Source of the DNA: a virus
Length of the DNA: 48,873 nt
Direction: 5' to 3' (one strand)
Virus record (IMG/VR): IMGVR_UViG_3300032731_000731
Location: 1-48,873 of that record
In this document: in pieces, positions 26,718-35,005 of the stretch
How the letters are laid out: each line of letters starts with the position of its first letter
How positions within the stretch are numbered: the stretch's first letter is position 1
Position numbers and translations under genes: made by a program
Notes under the pieces: model-generated
Told to the model about the DNA's origin: nothing
The model's database searches: none
The model's input: the letters and a program-made list of their open reading frames with translations, nothing else

Positions 26718-28697
26718 TTAAATATCTCCAATTGCACGGCCTTCTATATCCGTATTTGGTGCACGAAGTTCAAAACAACTTGGATCCATTGAGGGATAGA
26801 CTATTCCATTTTTAGTAGCGCTAGCAATATCATATATATTACCTGAATATCCATCTCCGCGTCTCCATTTATTGATTATTTTAATAGGTAAATTTGATGG
26901 ATTATCTTCTTCCGGAGCTATCATTGATGCTACGCCATCAACTAATGAAATCTTATGTGCCAGATCGCCAATAATAATAGGTTGATTTATTTGCCATTTA
27001 TCAATATTAAAGAAATTTTTAACTACATCAATACACCGTAATAAAACCGCTTGCTTATTAAATCCTCGGTGTGTAACTATTGAAAATTGTACACCAATAT
27101 TAATTATCCACGCATTTTTAATATTGACCGCATCACTAATCATTCTAAATTGTCCTAAATATGTTCGTAGGTTTTCTTTTACTGCTTGATTTAATAAAGT
27201 TAACTGTTTAGACGAATTAAACCCCAATACATATAAATTTAAAGACATTGGATTTGGGATTCTATGTGTAATTTTACTAATTGGTTTACCTACATCTTCA
27301 ATACCTATTACTGAAGTTAGGTCATTTACATTATCCAAAGACACATTTAATTGGTCATCTGGTACTAGATAGGATTTTGCTATATTGCCATATTTTGCTG
27401 GTAATGCATATGTTCTAACAATATAATCCTCTTTAGTTACTGCTCTCTGCTGAGCCTGAAAATACGCCAGGGCATTTTCTTTCACTTCTAATGGAGATTC
27501 ACCGGACCTGCCGCCAGTTGCTGGAATAGGATTAGTAACCGCAACTGAATCTTTGGCATCTTGAACCGTCGTCGCATCCAATCCAGTTGTGTCAATTGTA
27601 TATGAAATAGATGAAATATTATTTAGAGCACCCTGAGAAACATTATCAGCAACACCGCCACCGTGAGCGTATACAGCAGTTAATGTTGTATTTGACGGTG
27701 CTAAACCATAAGTTCGAGTTGTTAAAAAATTTGATGGATCAAACGCCTGCCCTAAATAACTTGGATTACCCGGTAATGATGATCCAACTAAATCTGGATT
27801 TGGAACCAATTCTTCATCTGGACTATCCGAGGTACCTGCACCAAATTTCAATTTCGTTTTACTGTCGGTTCTAATATATGTTGTAAATCTACGTGGCGTT
27901 CTAAGAAGTTTTAATAAAAACGGAGCATCATTGCTATATTGTGATAATTCCGGATCATTAGCCGATGAATTTTCTACATCTTCAAATACTGTGTCCTGTG
28001 CTAAAAATGGTACTTCTTTCCATGCATTACCATCACTATCTGTCATACTAATAATTTCTAAAATATTTGGTTTACTTAAAACAAGTTCACTATATTTTTC
28101 TGCAGTACCAAAACTAAAATATTCAGTATTGATATCACCACTTTCAACTTTGATTGATTTTTTTAATAAATATTTTGACGGTAATTTGGTAGTTGCATCT
28201 GATTCAAAAATATCTATGGTCATTTGATCATATGAACTTGAAAATTTAAAATTAACATCTTCTAATGATCTAAACGTAACTCCAGTATTTGATTGTATTC
28301 GCATACCCGACGGAATAATTAATCCATATCTTAAATCTGGTTTCACTGTTGCTACATCACCTATAGCAGGAACAGTTTGAAAAATATCAACGGAAGTTTT
28401 TGCTGAAAATGAAACTTTTGGTTTATAACCAAACGCTTGTGCAGATTCATAAATTGTTTTCTTTTCTTCAGCAAAAGACATTAACAATTCTTTAAATTGA
28501 TTATCTATATAATATGATAATACATCTCCCGTGAAAGCCGCCATTTCAATAAATAGCATTCCAGGAGACGATTCAGAAAAATCATTATATGTATTTGGAA
28601 AATAAACTTTTGCAAATTCAATTAAATCATTTCTAAAATTAACAAAGTTTTTATTAAGATATTTAACATCTTTTTGTATATTTTTTTCAGCCATCAT
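26718..28697 (-). CDS. 6: Baseplate wedge protein gp6
   Basis: The N-terminus has NFVNFRNDLIEFAKVYFPNT, then FSESSPGMLFIEMAAFTGDV and LSYYIDNQFKELLM, the well-known start of T4 gp6-type baseplate wedge subunits (Baseplate_J family). The length of 659 is close to T4 gp6 (660). gp6 dimers form the wedge ring around the central hub and drive the change in baseplate shape on infection. It follows gp25 with adjoining coordinates, the usual order in T4-like phages. Either of the first two Met codons may be used. Confidence 0.93.
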   Translation of the reverse strand: MMAEKNIQKDVKYLNKNFVNFRNDLIEFAKVYFPNTYNDFSESSPGMLFIEMAAFTGDVLSYYIDNQFKELLMSFAEEKKTIYESAQAFGYKPKVSFSAKTSVDIFQTVPAIGDVATVKPDLRYGLIIPSGMRIQSNTGVTFRSLEDVNFKFSSSYDQMTIDIFESDATTKLPSKYLLKKSIKVESGDINTEYFSFGTAEKYSELVLSKPNILEIISMTDSDGNAWKEVPFLAQDTVFEDVENSSANDPELSQYSNDAPFLLKLLRTPRRFTTYIRTDSKTKLKFGAGTSDSPDEELVPNPDLVGSSLPGNPSYLGQAFDPSNFLTTRTYGLAPSNTTLTAVYAHGGGVADNVSQGALNNISSISYTIDTTGLDATTVQDAKDSVAVTNPIPATGGRSGESPLEVKENALAYFQAQQRAVTKEDYIVRTYALPAKYGNIAKSYLVPDDQLNVSLDNVNDLTSVIGIEDVGKPISKITHRIPNPMSLNLYVLGFNSSKQLTLLNQAVKENLRTYLGQFRMISDAVNIKNAWIINIGVQFSIVTHRGFNKQAVLLRCIDVVKNFFNIDKWQINQPIIIGDLAHKISLVDGVASMIAPEEDNPSNLPIKIINKWRRGDGYSGNIYDIASATKNGIVYPSMDPSCFELRAPNTDIEGRAIGDI

Positions 28698-29111
28698 TTA
28701 TCCTTTAAATTTTATAGCAATAGAATTATCAATATTTGGTTCTATAGGAACAGTAAACGATATTTGAATTACAATAATATTTTGATCGCGTTGATCTAAA
28801 GAAACCTGAATATTTGTTATATCAATATATGGCATCCAAATATCAACGGCACCTCGAATTTCTTCTTCAATTTTATTAACTAATAAATCATCATTTATAG
28901 ATTCAAAAACTATCTGATATAAATCAGTTCCAAATTCCGGTTGAGCAACTCGCTCACCTTTCATAGTTAACAATAAATTTTCTAAATTATAGGCCGCCTG
29001 GTCTAACGTAGTTTTAGTCTGTTTAAAAAATCCTGTATTAGAACGGCCGAGAGGAAAACTCAGGCCTATCCATGTATCTGGATTTAAATCTTTATCTCTT
29101 GCTCCTGGCAT
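28698..29111 (-). CDS. 25: Baseplate wedge protein gp25
   Basis: 137 residues against 132 in T4. LSFPLGRSNTGFFKQTKTTL, NLENLLLTMKGERVAQPEFG and TDLYQIVFE are the hallmark segments of the gp25/GPW family, a baseplate wedge protein once called lysozyme-like. It connects the wedge with the tail sheath. It sits immediately upstream of gp6, with gp5-like hub two genes further upstream. Confidence 0.93.
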   Translation of the reverse strand: MPGARDKDLNPDTWIGLSFPLGRSNTGFFKQTKTTLDQAAYNLENLLLTMKGERVAQPEFGTDLYQIVFESINDDLLVNKIEEEIRGAVDIWMPYIDITNIQVSLDQRDQNIIVIQISFTVPIEPNIDNSIAIKFKG

Positions 29112-29113
29112 TT

Positions 29114-29698
29114 TTATTTTTTATCTTCTTCAAAGTCATTAAAATTTATATTTTTAAAATTTAGTGGTATTGGAAGTGCCGAATTCATTTTTTTACTATT
29201 TTTTAAAACGCTACTGTAGTTCCGGGTTAAATTTTTCAATACCGCATCAGGTACATTATCTACCGAAGCTCCCGGTACAGATTTTAATGTTTGCACCGCG
29301 CCGATCTCTAATTTAATCTGAGCCTCTTGCTCGGAATTACCTTGTGTAAGTTGTTGAATATTTTCTTCTGTAATACCTGCGGCGTATGGATTGGTCGCAT
29401 TTACAAATTCAGATTCAATTCCACCTCGTGTTAAATTTAAGACCTCATTTAATGTTGTATTCTTAGAAAATTGATGAGGTTTAGATATAGGAGGTGTAGG
29501 AGAAGATTCATGAATCATATTAGTAAGCGTAGTTTCCGTCTTTACGACCGGTTTCGGTGTACGGACTGGCGCACTTTTAGAAAATATGGCTCGTTTCCCT
29601 TCAATAATAAATATCTCATTAATTTGTTTTCTGACTTCATTTTTGATATCTTTTTTTATTATTTCACGTATTATATTAATTAATTCCGATTTTTTCAT
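29114..29698 (-). CDS. Hypothetical protein in baseplate operon, 194 aa
   Basis: The start MKKSELINIIREIIKKDIKN is a charged helix that I have seen at the N-terminus of many small virion-associated proteins of T4-like marine phages. A Pro-rich linker follows, then a helical second half. It lies two bases upstream of the gp25 ATG, so it is part of the baseplate operon. It may be a structural or assembly factor. No firm family. Confidence 0.65.
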   Translation of the reverse strand: MKKSELINIIREIIKKDIKNEVRKQINEIFIIEGKRAIFSKSAPVRTPKPVVKTETTLTNMIHESSPTPPISKPHQFSKNTTLNEVLNLTRGGIESEFVNATNPYAAGITEENIQQLTQGNSEQEAQIKLEIGAVQTLKSVPGASVDNVPDAVLKNLTRNYSSVLKNSKKMNSALPIPLNFKNINFNDFEEDKK

Positions 29699-29707
29699 AG
29701 TAATTCC

Positions 29708-30766
29708 TTACATATTTGATGTTAGTATTTTTTTTAATTTTGTTTTAAATATTTTTACAAATATTGGATTAAAAGTAGTTCCCGTATTAAATAATACCGG
29801 AGTGCCTGGTGGCGCCGGTATCACTTGATTTTTCATTAAAGTATCCAATAATTCTTCAAATACTTCAATTAACGTTTCCGCTACGGTTAAATGATCTTTT
29901 CCAACTAAAATTTCAGGCGTTTCAAATTGAATTTTTGAATTAGAATTTACAATAAATTTTGGAGCACCAAAATAAATCTGTGTTTTTGAAAATCCCATTA
30001 ATTCATTCACCTTTGAATTAAAAACTATCCGGTTTGAATTTAAAAAGATTTGTGCCCCTGAAAACGATGGTTGTGCTGCATCATCATATGCAGGTGTCAT
30101 TTTTATTTCTTCATTTGTAATTATCCATAAAGAAGATTTATCAGTATTTATATTTTCAACTTTAGGAATATTATTATCATGTTCATAACCAACACTAATT
30201 TTAATATTAGGAGCTAATGTTTCTTCATGTTTTCCAAAATGTATAGAATGCCCAAATCTTCCATTTAAAATAATATCACCAATCCCAGGTTGAATTTGTG
30301 TTATTTTATTATTATGTTTAAAATCTAATGTAAAATTTTCATCGCGTTCTATGTCACTAATTCCTGGTAATGCGTTATGATTCACTGAATTTAATAAATT
30401 AATATTTTGGGAATAATATACGCCGCCGATATAAGAAGAAACAATAACATATTCACCAACTATTGGTAATATTTTAATATTACTATCTAAAGAACGAATA
30501 TAGCCTAAATTTTCTAATTTCACTCCATGTTCACTGTGAATTAATCTAGCTTTAATAGCACCCGTATAAGAGTAGTCTGGTGAATTATCAGGTAATACAG
30601 GTAAATCTTCATTATCTATTAAGACTTCTAAAACTTCCGCCGCTTCTAATTCATAAAATTTAATATTTTCAGACAACCCTTTAATTAAATTATAAATTTT
30701 GGGAAGCGTAGGTAGCCCAGCCGGGAATCCACTAACATTTTTTGTATTTTTTGTTGTCCACGCCAT
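29708..30766 (-). CDS. Baseplate hub / central spike protein, gp5-like
   Basis: Residues about 40-135 have the OB-fold pattern of phage hub/spike proteins (EAAEVLEVLIDN, TGAIKARLIHSE, LGYIRSLDSNIKILPIVGEY, VIVSSY). A long series of short beta strands follows (ISVGYEHDN, IWIITNEEIKMTP, IFLNSNRIVFNS), consistent with a spike-like beta helix. No lysozyme domain like that of T4 gp5 is seen, so cell-wall digestion would need another protein. Genomic order, upstream of gp25 and gp6, supports the hub assignment. Confidence is moderate because family similarity here is structural rather than motif-based. Confidence 0.7.
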   Translation of the reverse strand: MAWTTKNTKNVSGFPAGLPTLPKIYNLIKGLSENIKFYELEAAEVLEVLIDNEDLPVLPDNSPDYSYTGAIKARLIHSEHGVKLENLGYIRSLDSNIKILPIVGEYVIVSSYIGGVYYSQNINLLNSVNHNALPGISDIERDENFTLDFKHNNKITQIQPGIGDIILNGRFGHSIHFGKHEETLAPNIKISVGYEHDNNIPKVENINTDKSSLWIITNEEIKMTPAYDDAAQPSFSGAQIFLNSNRIVFNSKVNELMGFSKTQIYFGAPKFIVNSNSKIQFETPEILVGKDHLTVAETLIEVFEELLDTLMKNQVIPAPPGTPVLFNTGTTFNPIFVKIFKTKLKKILTSNM

Positions 30767-31170
30767 TAATCTAGATCCGGAGTGGCCTGTTCAATTGTTT
30801 TTATAATTTTATCATTCTGCACTTGTAATCCTTGCGCGGCATCGTTTAAATTTTGAAGAATTTGTTGTTTTTCTTCTTCTGGAAGAAATCCGCCTTGTCC
30901 CGGAGATGCCATTGCGCGATCTTCTGCAGTAATTAATCTCTGCACAATCTGTGCCAATTTAATTAATTGTTCATCGTTTTTTACATTTATATCTAAATAT
31001 TCTTTAATCACAGGCACCAACCGCTCTGCCGAATCGGTATTTTTAATAAACGTAGAAACTTCCTTTAATAAACCTTGTAATTGTTTTTTGTTTCGTACCG
31101 AATTGTTGTATATATCTTTAAATAATTCAGAAAGATTTTTTCCTTTAAATAATTCAAATTCTTTTCCCAT
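30766..31170 (-). CDS. Hypothetical helical protein in baseplate operon, 134 aa
   Basis: Entirely helical composition with several heptad-like Leu/Ile patterns (LFKDIYNNSVRNKKQLQGLL, then QLIKLAQIVQRLITAEDRA) and a short Gly/Pro break (SPGQGGF). The stop shares a base with the ATG of the hub protein. It may be a small hub, chaperone or tail-length accessory protein. The family is not recognised. Confidence 0.65.
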   Translation of the reverse strand: MGKEFELFKGKNLSELFKDIYNNSVRNKKQLQGLLKEVSTFIKNTDSAERLVPVIKEYLDINVKNDEQLIKLAQIVQRLITAEDRAMASPGQGGFLPEEEKQQILQNLNDAAQGLQVQNDKIIKTIEQATPDLD

Positions 31171-31179
31171 AATGATCCT

Positions 31180-31743
31180 TTATTTTAGTGGAATTTTATC
31201 AAAATCAATATTATGCTCTTCACATAAATCCAAACATTTTCTATATGCACTATATGCTTCATGTTTATTATTACTTCTCGATAATGCTTTTAACTTTTTT
31301 AGTTTACTAAAAGTTCCTAAAGTAATGTTTCCATATAAATATTCAAATAACTCTGGAGTTTTTTCCATTACTGTTACTTCCTCATGTGTCATATGGCCCA
31401 CTTCTTCATTCAATTTTTGTCGTGTTGTTTCTTTTTTTACATCCTTATGTTCATTCATAAAGAAATATAACCAATTTAAAACTGGTGTATAAATTGTAGG
31501 AATAAACCCTGAACTTGCAATTACTTCATCTTTAGAATATCCACGGCTAAACCCATCCGTTATTAATACTTTTTGTCTTTCAGTACCCTCAGAAATTTCA
31601 TGTTTATATAAATTATTATATTTATCCGCTATGTTAGTAATTTTTTGTTTGTCAGCTTTTACTTGTTTAGTAATTCGTTTTAACCGTACTGCGTACAGTT
31701 TATCTAAATTCAATTGACTAATTAAATCTGTCATTTTTTCCAT
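31180..31743 (-). CDS. First gene of the baseplate operon, hypothetical, 187 aa
   Basis: A charged, helical protein with no recognised domain. LNWLYFFMNEHKDVKKETTR and a C-terminal YRKCLDLCEEHNIDFDK stand out. It has a good AGGAG before the ATG and is the first gene after the terminator at 31802-31833, so a promoter must lie at 31744-31800. It may be a baseplate hub or assembly factor. The upstream bases hold TATATTTATTAATG but no exact TATAAATA on the minus strand. Confidence 0.65.
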   Translation of the reverse strand: MEKMTDLISQLNLDKLYAVRLKRITKQVKADKQKITNIADKYNNLYKHEISEGTERQKVLITDGFSRGYSKDEVIASSGFIPTIYTPVLNWLYFFMNEHKDVKKETTRQKLNEEVGHMTHEEVTVMEKTPELFEYLYGNITLGTFSKLKKLKALSRSNNKHEAYSAYRKCLDLCEEHNIDFDKIPLK

Positions 31744-31801
31744 ATTTACTCCTTAATGTTATAACTCATTAATAAATATAAAAAACTAAAAAATAAACAA
31801 A

Positions 31802-31833
31802 AAACCCCCACAAAAATTAATTTATGGGGGTTT
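31802..31833 (-). terminator. Rho-independent terminator after the late sigma gene
   Basis: A 9-base perfect stem, AAACCCCCA and TGGGGGTTT, with a 14-base AT loop. On the minus strand it is followed by TTTGTTTATTTTTT. It lies about 20 bases after the stop of the gp55-like gene and separates it from the baseplate operon. This is the only unambiguous intrinsic terminator I found. Confidence 0.88.
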
Positions 31834-31854
31834 AGATGGAAAAAAATTAAAAAT

Positions 31855-32571
31855 TTACCAACTACGTGAGCCTGTGTATTGAGTGTCTATAAATCCACAA
31901 TTCATAAATTCAGCCTTCAAATTTAAATTATATTTTTTCATAATATTTACAATTCTAGTAATATGCTGAGTTTTAGAGCCAGTCTGTTCACGAATTAAAA
32001 TATAGAGATATTTTTTGTTAAAATTTTCTATATTTTCACGCTCTTTAAATAATGATAAAATAGCATCTGCAACATGTTGATCTTTTCGCCGTCTAAAAAT
32101 TCGAGCTAGATTAAATTCCCAATAATCTATCATTTGAGGTACAAATTCTTCAACAAGTGATTGGGATTCTGTAGTGTAATGCTCACCCAAAATATTTCGT
32201 TTATAATCTAACCTATCTAAATTATCATGCTTTTTATATTTTTCGTAATTTTTATTATTATGGTGAATTAAATAATTCTTTGTAACAATACTAAAATATG
32301 AAAATGCTTTACCCTTTCCTGGTTTATATTTATGAATGTTCATTATTAAAAATGAAACTACTTCATGCTTTACTTGTTCTGATGGAACATCAAAATAATA
32401 AAATCCAAAAGTGTGTATTATATTTTCAACCAATTTTTCAAACGCGGGCCTAATGTCTTCCTTATATATTTTATTACGTTCAACGGAATCGGTTACTCCG
32501 TTATATAAAATTATTGCATCTTCTGTGTCCTTTGAAAAGTAAACATTCTTTTTTTTCTTTTTTCGTGCCAT
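31855..32571 (-). CDS. 55: Late-transcription sigma factor, gp55-like
   Basis: The pattern FEKLVENIIHTFGFYYFDVP, then KHEVVSFLIMNIHKYKPGKG and KAFSYFSIVTKNYLIHHN, is that of sigma region 2 in T4 gp55-type late sigma factors. Region 4 is weak or absent, as in gp55. At 238 residues it is longer than T4 gp55 (185). A Lys-rich N-terminus (MARKKKKKN) may aid DNA or polymerase binding. It would direct host RNA polymerase to TATAAATA-like late promoters, in T4 together with the sliding clamp and gp33. It ends at a strong terminator. Confidence 0.85.
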   Translation of the reverse strand: MARKKKKKNVYFSKDTEDAIILYNGVTDSVERNKIYKEDIRPAFEKLVENIIHTFGFYYFDVPSEQVKHEVVSFLIMNIHKYKPGKGKAFSYFSIVTKNYLIHHNNKNYEKYKKHDNLDRLDYKRNILGEHYTTESQSLVEEFVPQMIDYWEFNLARIFRRRKDQHVADAILSLFKERENIENFNKKYLYILIREQTGSKTQHITRIVNIMKKYNLNLKAEFMNCGFIDTQYTGSRSW

Positions 32572-32581
32572 ATTTCCTTTA

Positions 32582-32950
32582 TCATTTGTCTGCCTGTTCA
32601 GCCTGTTCAGTAAGTGTATTTAATGAATTAATTATATCTTTTATTTGTTGAAATATTACCCCTATTTCATCATCAGATTCAAAATGCCCAGTGGAGTCTA
32701 TTCTAGTCAAATCTTGTTGAACTTGAACTACTTTAGCTATATATCCATGTGTCCATTTTTCCATTAATAACATTTTATGAAAATTAATCCACGCTAAATA
32801 ACCTATTACAGCTAATAAAATTAAAACTCCAAATATTATAAATATATTAATAGAAATTACTGGAACAAAGTTCCAAACTAAAAACATTGCTGATATTATA
32901 ATTATAGATGATAATATTATCCAAAATGGATGTACTTGTATTGAATTCAT
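32582..32950 (-). CDS. Two-pass membrane protein, 122 aa
   Basis: Two hydrophobic segments at about residues 9-30 (FWIILSSIIIISAMFLVW) and 33-54 (INIFIIFGVLILLAVIGYL). They are followed by a soluble helical tail with FESDDEIGVIFQQIKDII. It starts directly after the HD-hydrolase gene. It is probably an inner-membrane protein of the infected cell. A holin role is possible because a lysozyme-like gene lies two genes upstream, but this is only context. Confidence 0.65.
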   Translation of the reverse strand: MNSIQVHPFWIILSSIIIISAMFLVWNFVPVISINIFIIFGVLILLAVIGYLAWINFHKMLLMEKWTHGYIAKVVQVQQDLTRIDSTGHFESDDEIGVIFQQIKDIINSLNTLTEQAEQADK

Positions 32951-33703
32951 TTATTCCTCCTCTTTAAATAAATCCTCAAATGGTTGTTTTGATGATAAAT
33001 TCGGTTTGTCCGGTTCTACTCTTTTTTTAATGGGCTTTGGCTCAACTAACTTTTTTATCCATTGATCACGTTCAAGTCGTGTCGCCATAAAATCTGCCCA
33101 ATGAACTATATATGGTAAACTATGTTTAAGTTGATATTTAGTATCATATTGTTTAAGATATTTTTCATTAGCTAGTTCATATAAACCATCAGCTAATTTT
33201 ATACCTAATGTTTCACTAATTGTAACTTTGATTCCAAAATATTGTAATAACCACAATGAACGATCTGTAATATTCATTAATTGTAATTTTGGATTTATCT
33301 GATATAATTCACCTTTGTTTTTTACATGCCAGTCACTAGTTTGTGGAATATAATAGTCGTGTTCTAAATCGCCTAATTTTCCTAAGTCATGATGTGCACA
33401 TGCAAATACCAATTCTTCAGGTGTATAATTTATATATCCTTCATTTTTTATATATAATTCATGAAGTTGTTCAGCCATATCAATTACATGTAATATATGT
33501 AATACATAACCACCTGGGAATGTATTATGCCAGGCCGATCGCATACTTGCTGGAGCCGTCATCATCCGCGCGCCGAAATGATCATACATTTTATTAATTC
33601 GTGCAGCACGATTTTCCGAAAATGTATCGGTTATTTTATTTTGTAATTTAGTATAATTTTCTAATAATTCATCTGGTGTTAAATCCCTTAAATAGTTACT
33701 CAT
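32951..33703 (-). CDS. HD-domain phosphohydrolase
   Basis: The HD signature is clear: GGYVLHILHVIDMAEQL supplies the first His, ACAHHDLGKLGD the His-Asp pair, and LPYIVHWADFMATRLE a later Asp. Such proteins hydrolyse nucleotides or cyclic and polyphosphorylated nucleotides using a metal pair. The C-terminal 40 residues are Lys/Pro-rich. Its start overlaps the end of the lysozyme-like gene by 8 bases. In a phage the substrate could be dNTPs or signalling nucleotides of host defence; the sequence does not decide. Confidence 0.82.
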   Translation of the reverse strand: MSNYLRDLTPDELLENYTKLQNKITDTFSENRAARINKMYDHFGARMMTAPASMRSAWHNTFPGGYVLHILHVIDMAEQLHELYIKNEGYINYTPEELVFACAHHDLGKLGDLEHDYYIPQTSDWHVKNKGELYQINPKLQLMNITDRSLWLLQYFGIKVTISETLGIKLADGLYELANEKYLKQYDTKYQLKHSLPYIVHWADFMATRLERDQWIKKLVEPKPIKKRVEPDKPNLSSKQPFEDLFKEEE

Positions 33704-34202
33704 TGTCCTCCATATATTTTTTTAATATAATAATTCGGGCTTTAATTTCTCTAGCATAGCTTGGATTTCCAATCCAACCACCATTATACGACGCCCAAAT
33801 TTTCATCCAATTTGCATCTCCATGGATGCCTTCCCAAAATTCTAATTCTGCTATAGATTCAGCGCCTGAAAATTCAATGTCTCCGATTAACATAGACGCA
33901 ACCCTGTTTCTATTAAATGGTGTGTCTTCAATTTCAGGGTGTCGCGACATTACACTGTTGATATGATTATGAAAAACTCCAAATGATGGATCTTGAATAT
34001 TGACTAGCCATTCTCCCGCATTAGATTCTTTCCAGGCAATAGCCGAGAGTGTATAACCAAAATTAAATTCTTTGCCTAATTGATACGAGCGGTCAAGAAT
34101 AATTTTTTGATTAATAGTCATCTTCAAATAATCATTTTCTAATTTAGATGATGGATTAACTATAGCTATAACTATAACAAATATTAATAATAATTTTTTC
34201 AT
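33696..34202 (-). CDS. Secreted lysozyme/transglycosylase-like protein (candidate endolysin)
   Basis: The chosen start is the ATG at 34202. A longer frame reaches back to 34268 but would be translated from within the tmRNA. The new N-terminus MKKLLLIFVIVIAIVNPSS is a signal peptide or signal anchor. The domain that follows has the lysozyme-fold pattern: LSAIAWKESNAGEW (Glu 59 as likely catalytic acid), DPSFGVFHNHI, and WASYNGGW near the end, as in goose-type lysozymes and lytic transglycosylases. It would cut peptidoglycan in the periplasm. It begins only 8 bases after the tmRNA 3' end and has no clear ribosome site. Confidence 0.68.
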   Translation of the reverse strand: MKKLLLIFVIVIAIVNPSSKLENDYLKMTINQKIILDRSYQLGKEFNFGYTLSAIAWKESNAGEWLVNIQDPSFGVFHNHINSVMSRHPEIEDTPFNRNRVASMLIGDIEFSGAESIAELEFWEGIHGDANWMKIWASYNGGWIGNPSYAREIKARIIILKKYMEDNE

Positions 34203-34210
34203 AACTTTAG

Positions 34211-34576
34211 TGGAGATGGGCGGTACTGCCCCGCCGTCCGAATATAATTTGTATAAAAAATCATTCACAAGTTTAGTTAATTTTGCTAAGTTAACGAAGC
34301 ATCAAAATCAACAAAATGCCAACAGCCATCTATTCTTTATTATCGTGCCTCCCGTGTTGCATTGGAACGTCGCTTCTGGATTTTTTAGTGCCACCGCGAT
34401 TGCACATAGCCGATGTATTCGCCTCTATCTCTTATCGGTGTCTGAGTAAAGACGGCTTAGCGATTAAGCGTAAGCGTATTGTACGTTGTTTCCAACTATT
34501 TGTTCTGATTATTTGGTTAATCACTCCCACTTGCATTTTTATCAAATAGCATACCCGTCGAATCTAGTTCATCCCC
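34211..34576 (-). ncRNA. ssrA: Phage-encoded tmRNA (ssrA), 366 nt
   Basis: The 5' end GGGGATG and the 3' end CATCTCC pair over seven bases with a G-U third pair, the tRNA-Ala identity element. The discriminator A follows at 34211. The 5' part contains GATTCGACGGG, the tmRNA hallmark. The 3' part has GGACGGCGG...CCGCC, matching the T-arm region. CCA is not encoded. About 84 nt from the 5' end, AAATAGTT precedes the tag frame, very like E. coli AAATAGTC before its resume codon. The tag frame (34493-34464) starts with GGA and ends at TAA. tmRNA releases stalled ribosomes and tags nascent peptides for proteolysis. No smpB gene is in the window, so the host protein is presumably used. Confidence 0.93.
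34464..34493 (-). other. tmRNA tag reading frame, encoding GNNVQYAYA
   Basis: Nine codons and TAA inside the tmRNA. The alignment with the E. coli frame is codon for codon in its first half: GCA AAC GAC there, GGA AAC AAC here. The tag ends in YAYA rather than the usual YALAA. A Gly resume codon is known for Bacteroidota tmRNAs (from memory, tags of the GExNYALAA kind). The altered end could change recognition by ClpXP-type proteases. Confidence 0.85.
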
Positions 34577-34718
34577 ATGTTTCGTCCTCCGATGGTTCAA
34601 TGGCCAAAAGAAGTCTTTCTAATAATTCCTTAGCTTCCATTATTAAATTCCAATCTTTTGTTTCAATTCCAGCTGTTAGTACTTCTAACAACATAATTAA
34701 ATCTGTTTCTTCCGGCAC
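34569..34718 (-). CDS. Small acidic protein, 49 aa, GTG start
   Basis: A GTG at 34718 with AGGAG seven bases upstream is the best start; the nearby ATG in another frame stops after 20 codons. The protein is leucine-rich and acidic (TDLIMLLEVLTAGIETKD, then IMEAKELLERLLLAIEPSED), probably two helices. Its stop codon overlaps the first eight bases of the tmRNA, so the two are probably co-transcribed. Function unknown. Confidence 0.6.
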   Translation of the reverse strand: MPEETDLIMLLEVLTAGIETKDWNLIMEAKELLERLLLAIEPSEDETWG

Positions 34719-34735
34719 CCATATTCTCCTATAAT

Positions 34736-34766
34736 AATAATATATAGTACCAATAATAGGAAAACA
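34736..34766 (-). promoter_or_regulatory. Promoter-like block upstream of the tmRNA unit
   Basis: On the minus strand it reads TGTTTTCCTATTATTGGT followed by ACTATATATTAT. It shares about 24 of 31 bases with the block at 15081-15110. It lies 18 bases before the GTG of the 49-aa gene, with the ribosome site in between. It would drive the 49-aa gene, the tmRNA and perhaps the lysozyme-like gene. Confidence 0.42.
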
Positions 34767-34778
34767 CTGTTTTTATTT

Positions 34779-34994
34779 TTATCCATGTAGTATTTTTTTC
34801 TCTGTCGGGCCATCTGTTATTTCACCAAATTCATTTATAATATTTTGGTGCCCATATCCTAATGCTTGAGCTAATCTTATACATGCAATTCTAAATTCAT
34901 GTGTAGATAAATCTGCGTGTACATTAAGTTCTATTTTTTCTGGTTCTCCACTCGCAACCGTTTCACATCCACGAATATATATCAATTTGTCCAT
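34779..34994 (-). CDS. Small hypothetical protein, 71 aa
   Basis: The ATG at 34994 is chosen because AAAAGGAAAA precedes it and it clears the stop of the upstream gene; a longer frame to 35021 would overlap. The sequence (MDKLIYIRGCETVASGEPEK, then FRIACIRLAQALGYGHQNI) has no recognised family. It is in a run of small accessory genes between the prepilin-like gene and the tmRNA. Confidence 0.62.
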   Translation of the reverse strand: MDKLIYIRGCETVASGEPEKIELNVHADLSTHEFRIACIRLAQALGYGHQNIINEFGEITDGPTEKKILHG

Positions 34995-35005
34995 TATTTT
35001 CCTTT

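Noticed and set aside
29708-30766. Lysozyme domain as in T4 gp5
   Set aside because: No catalytic Glu-Asp-Thr layout is visible; only the OB-fold and spike-like parts are supported.
34210-34549. Plus-strand open frames (79-82 codons) between 34210 and 34734
   Set aside because: They lie opposite the tmRNA and the 49-aa gene; RNA structure explains the sequence and there are no ribosome sites.
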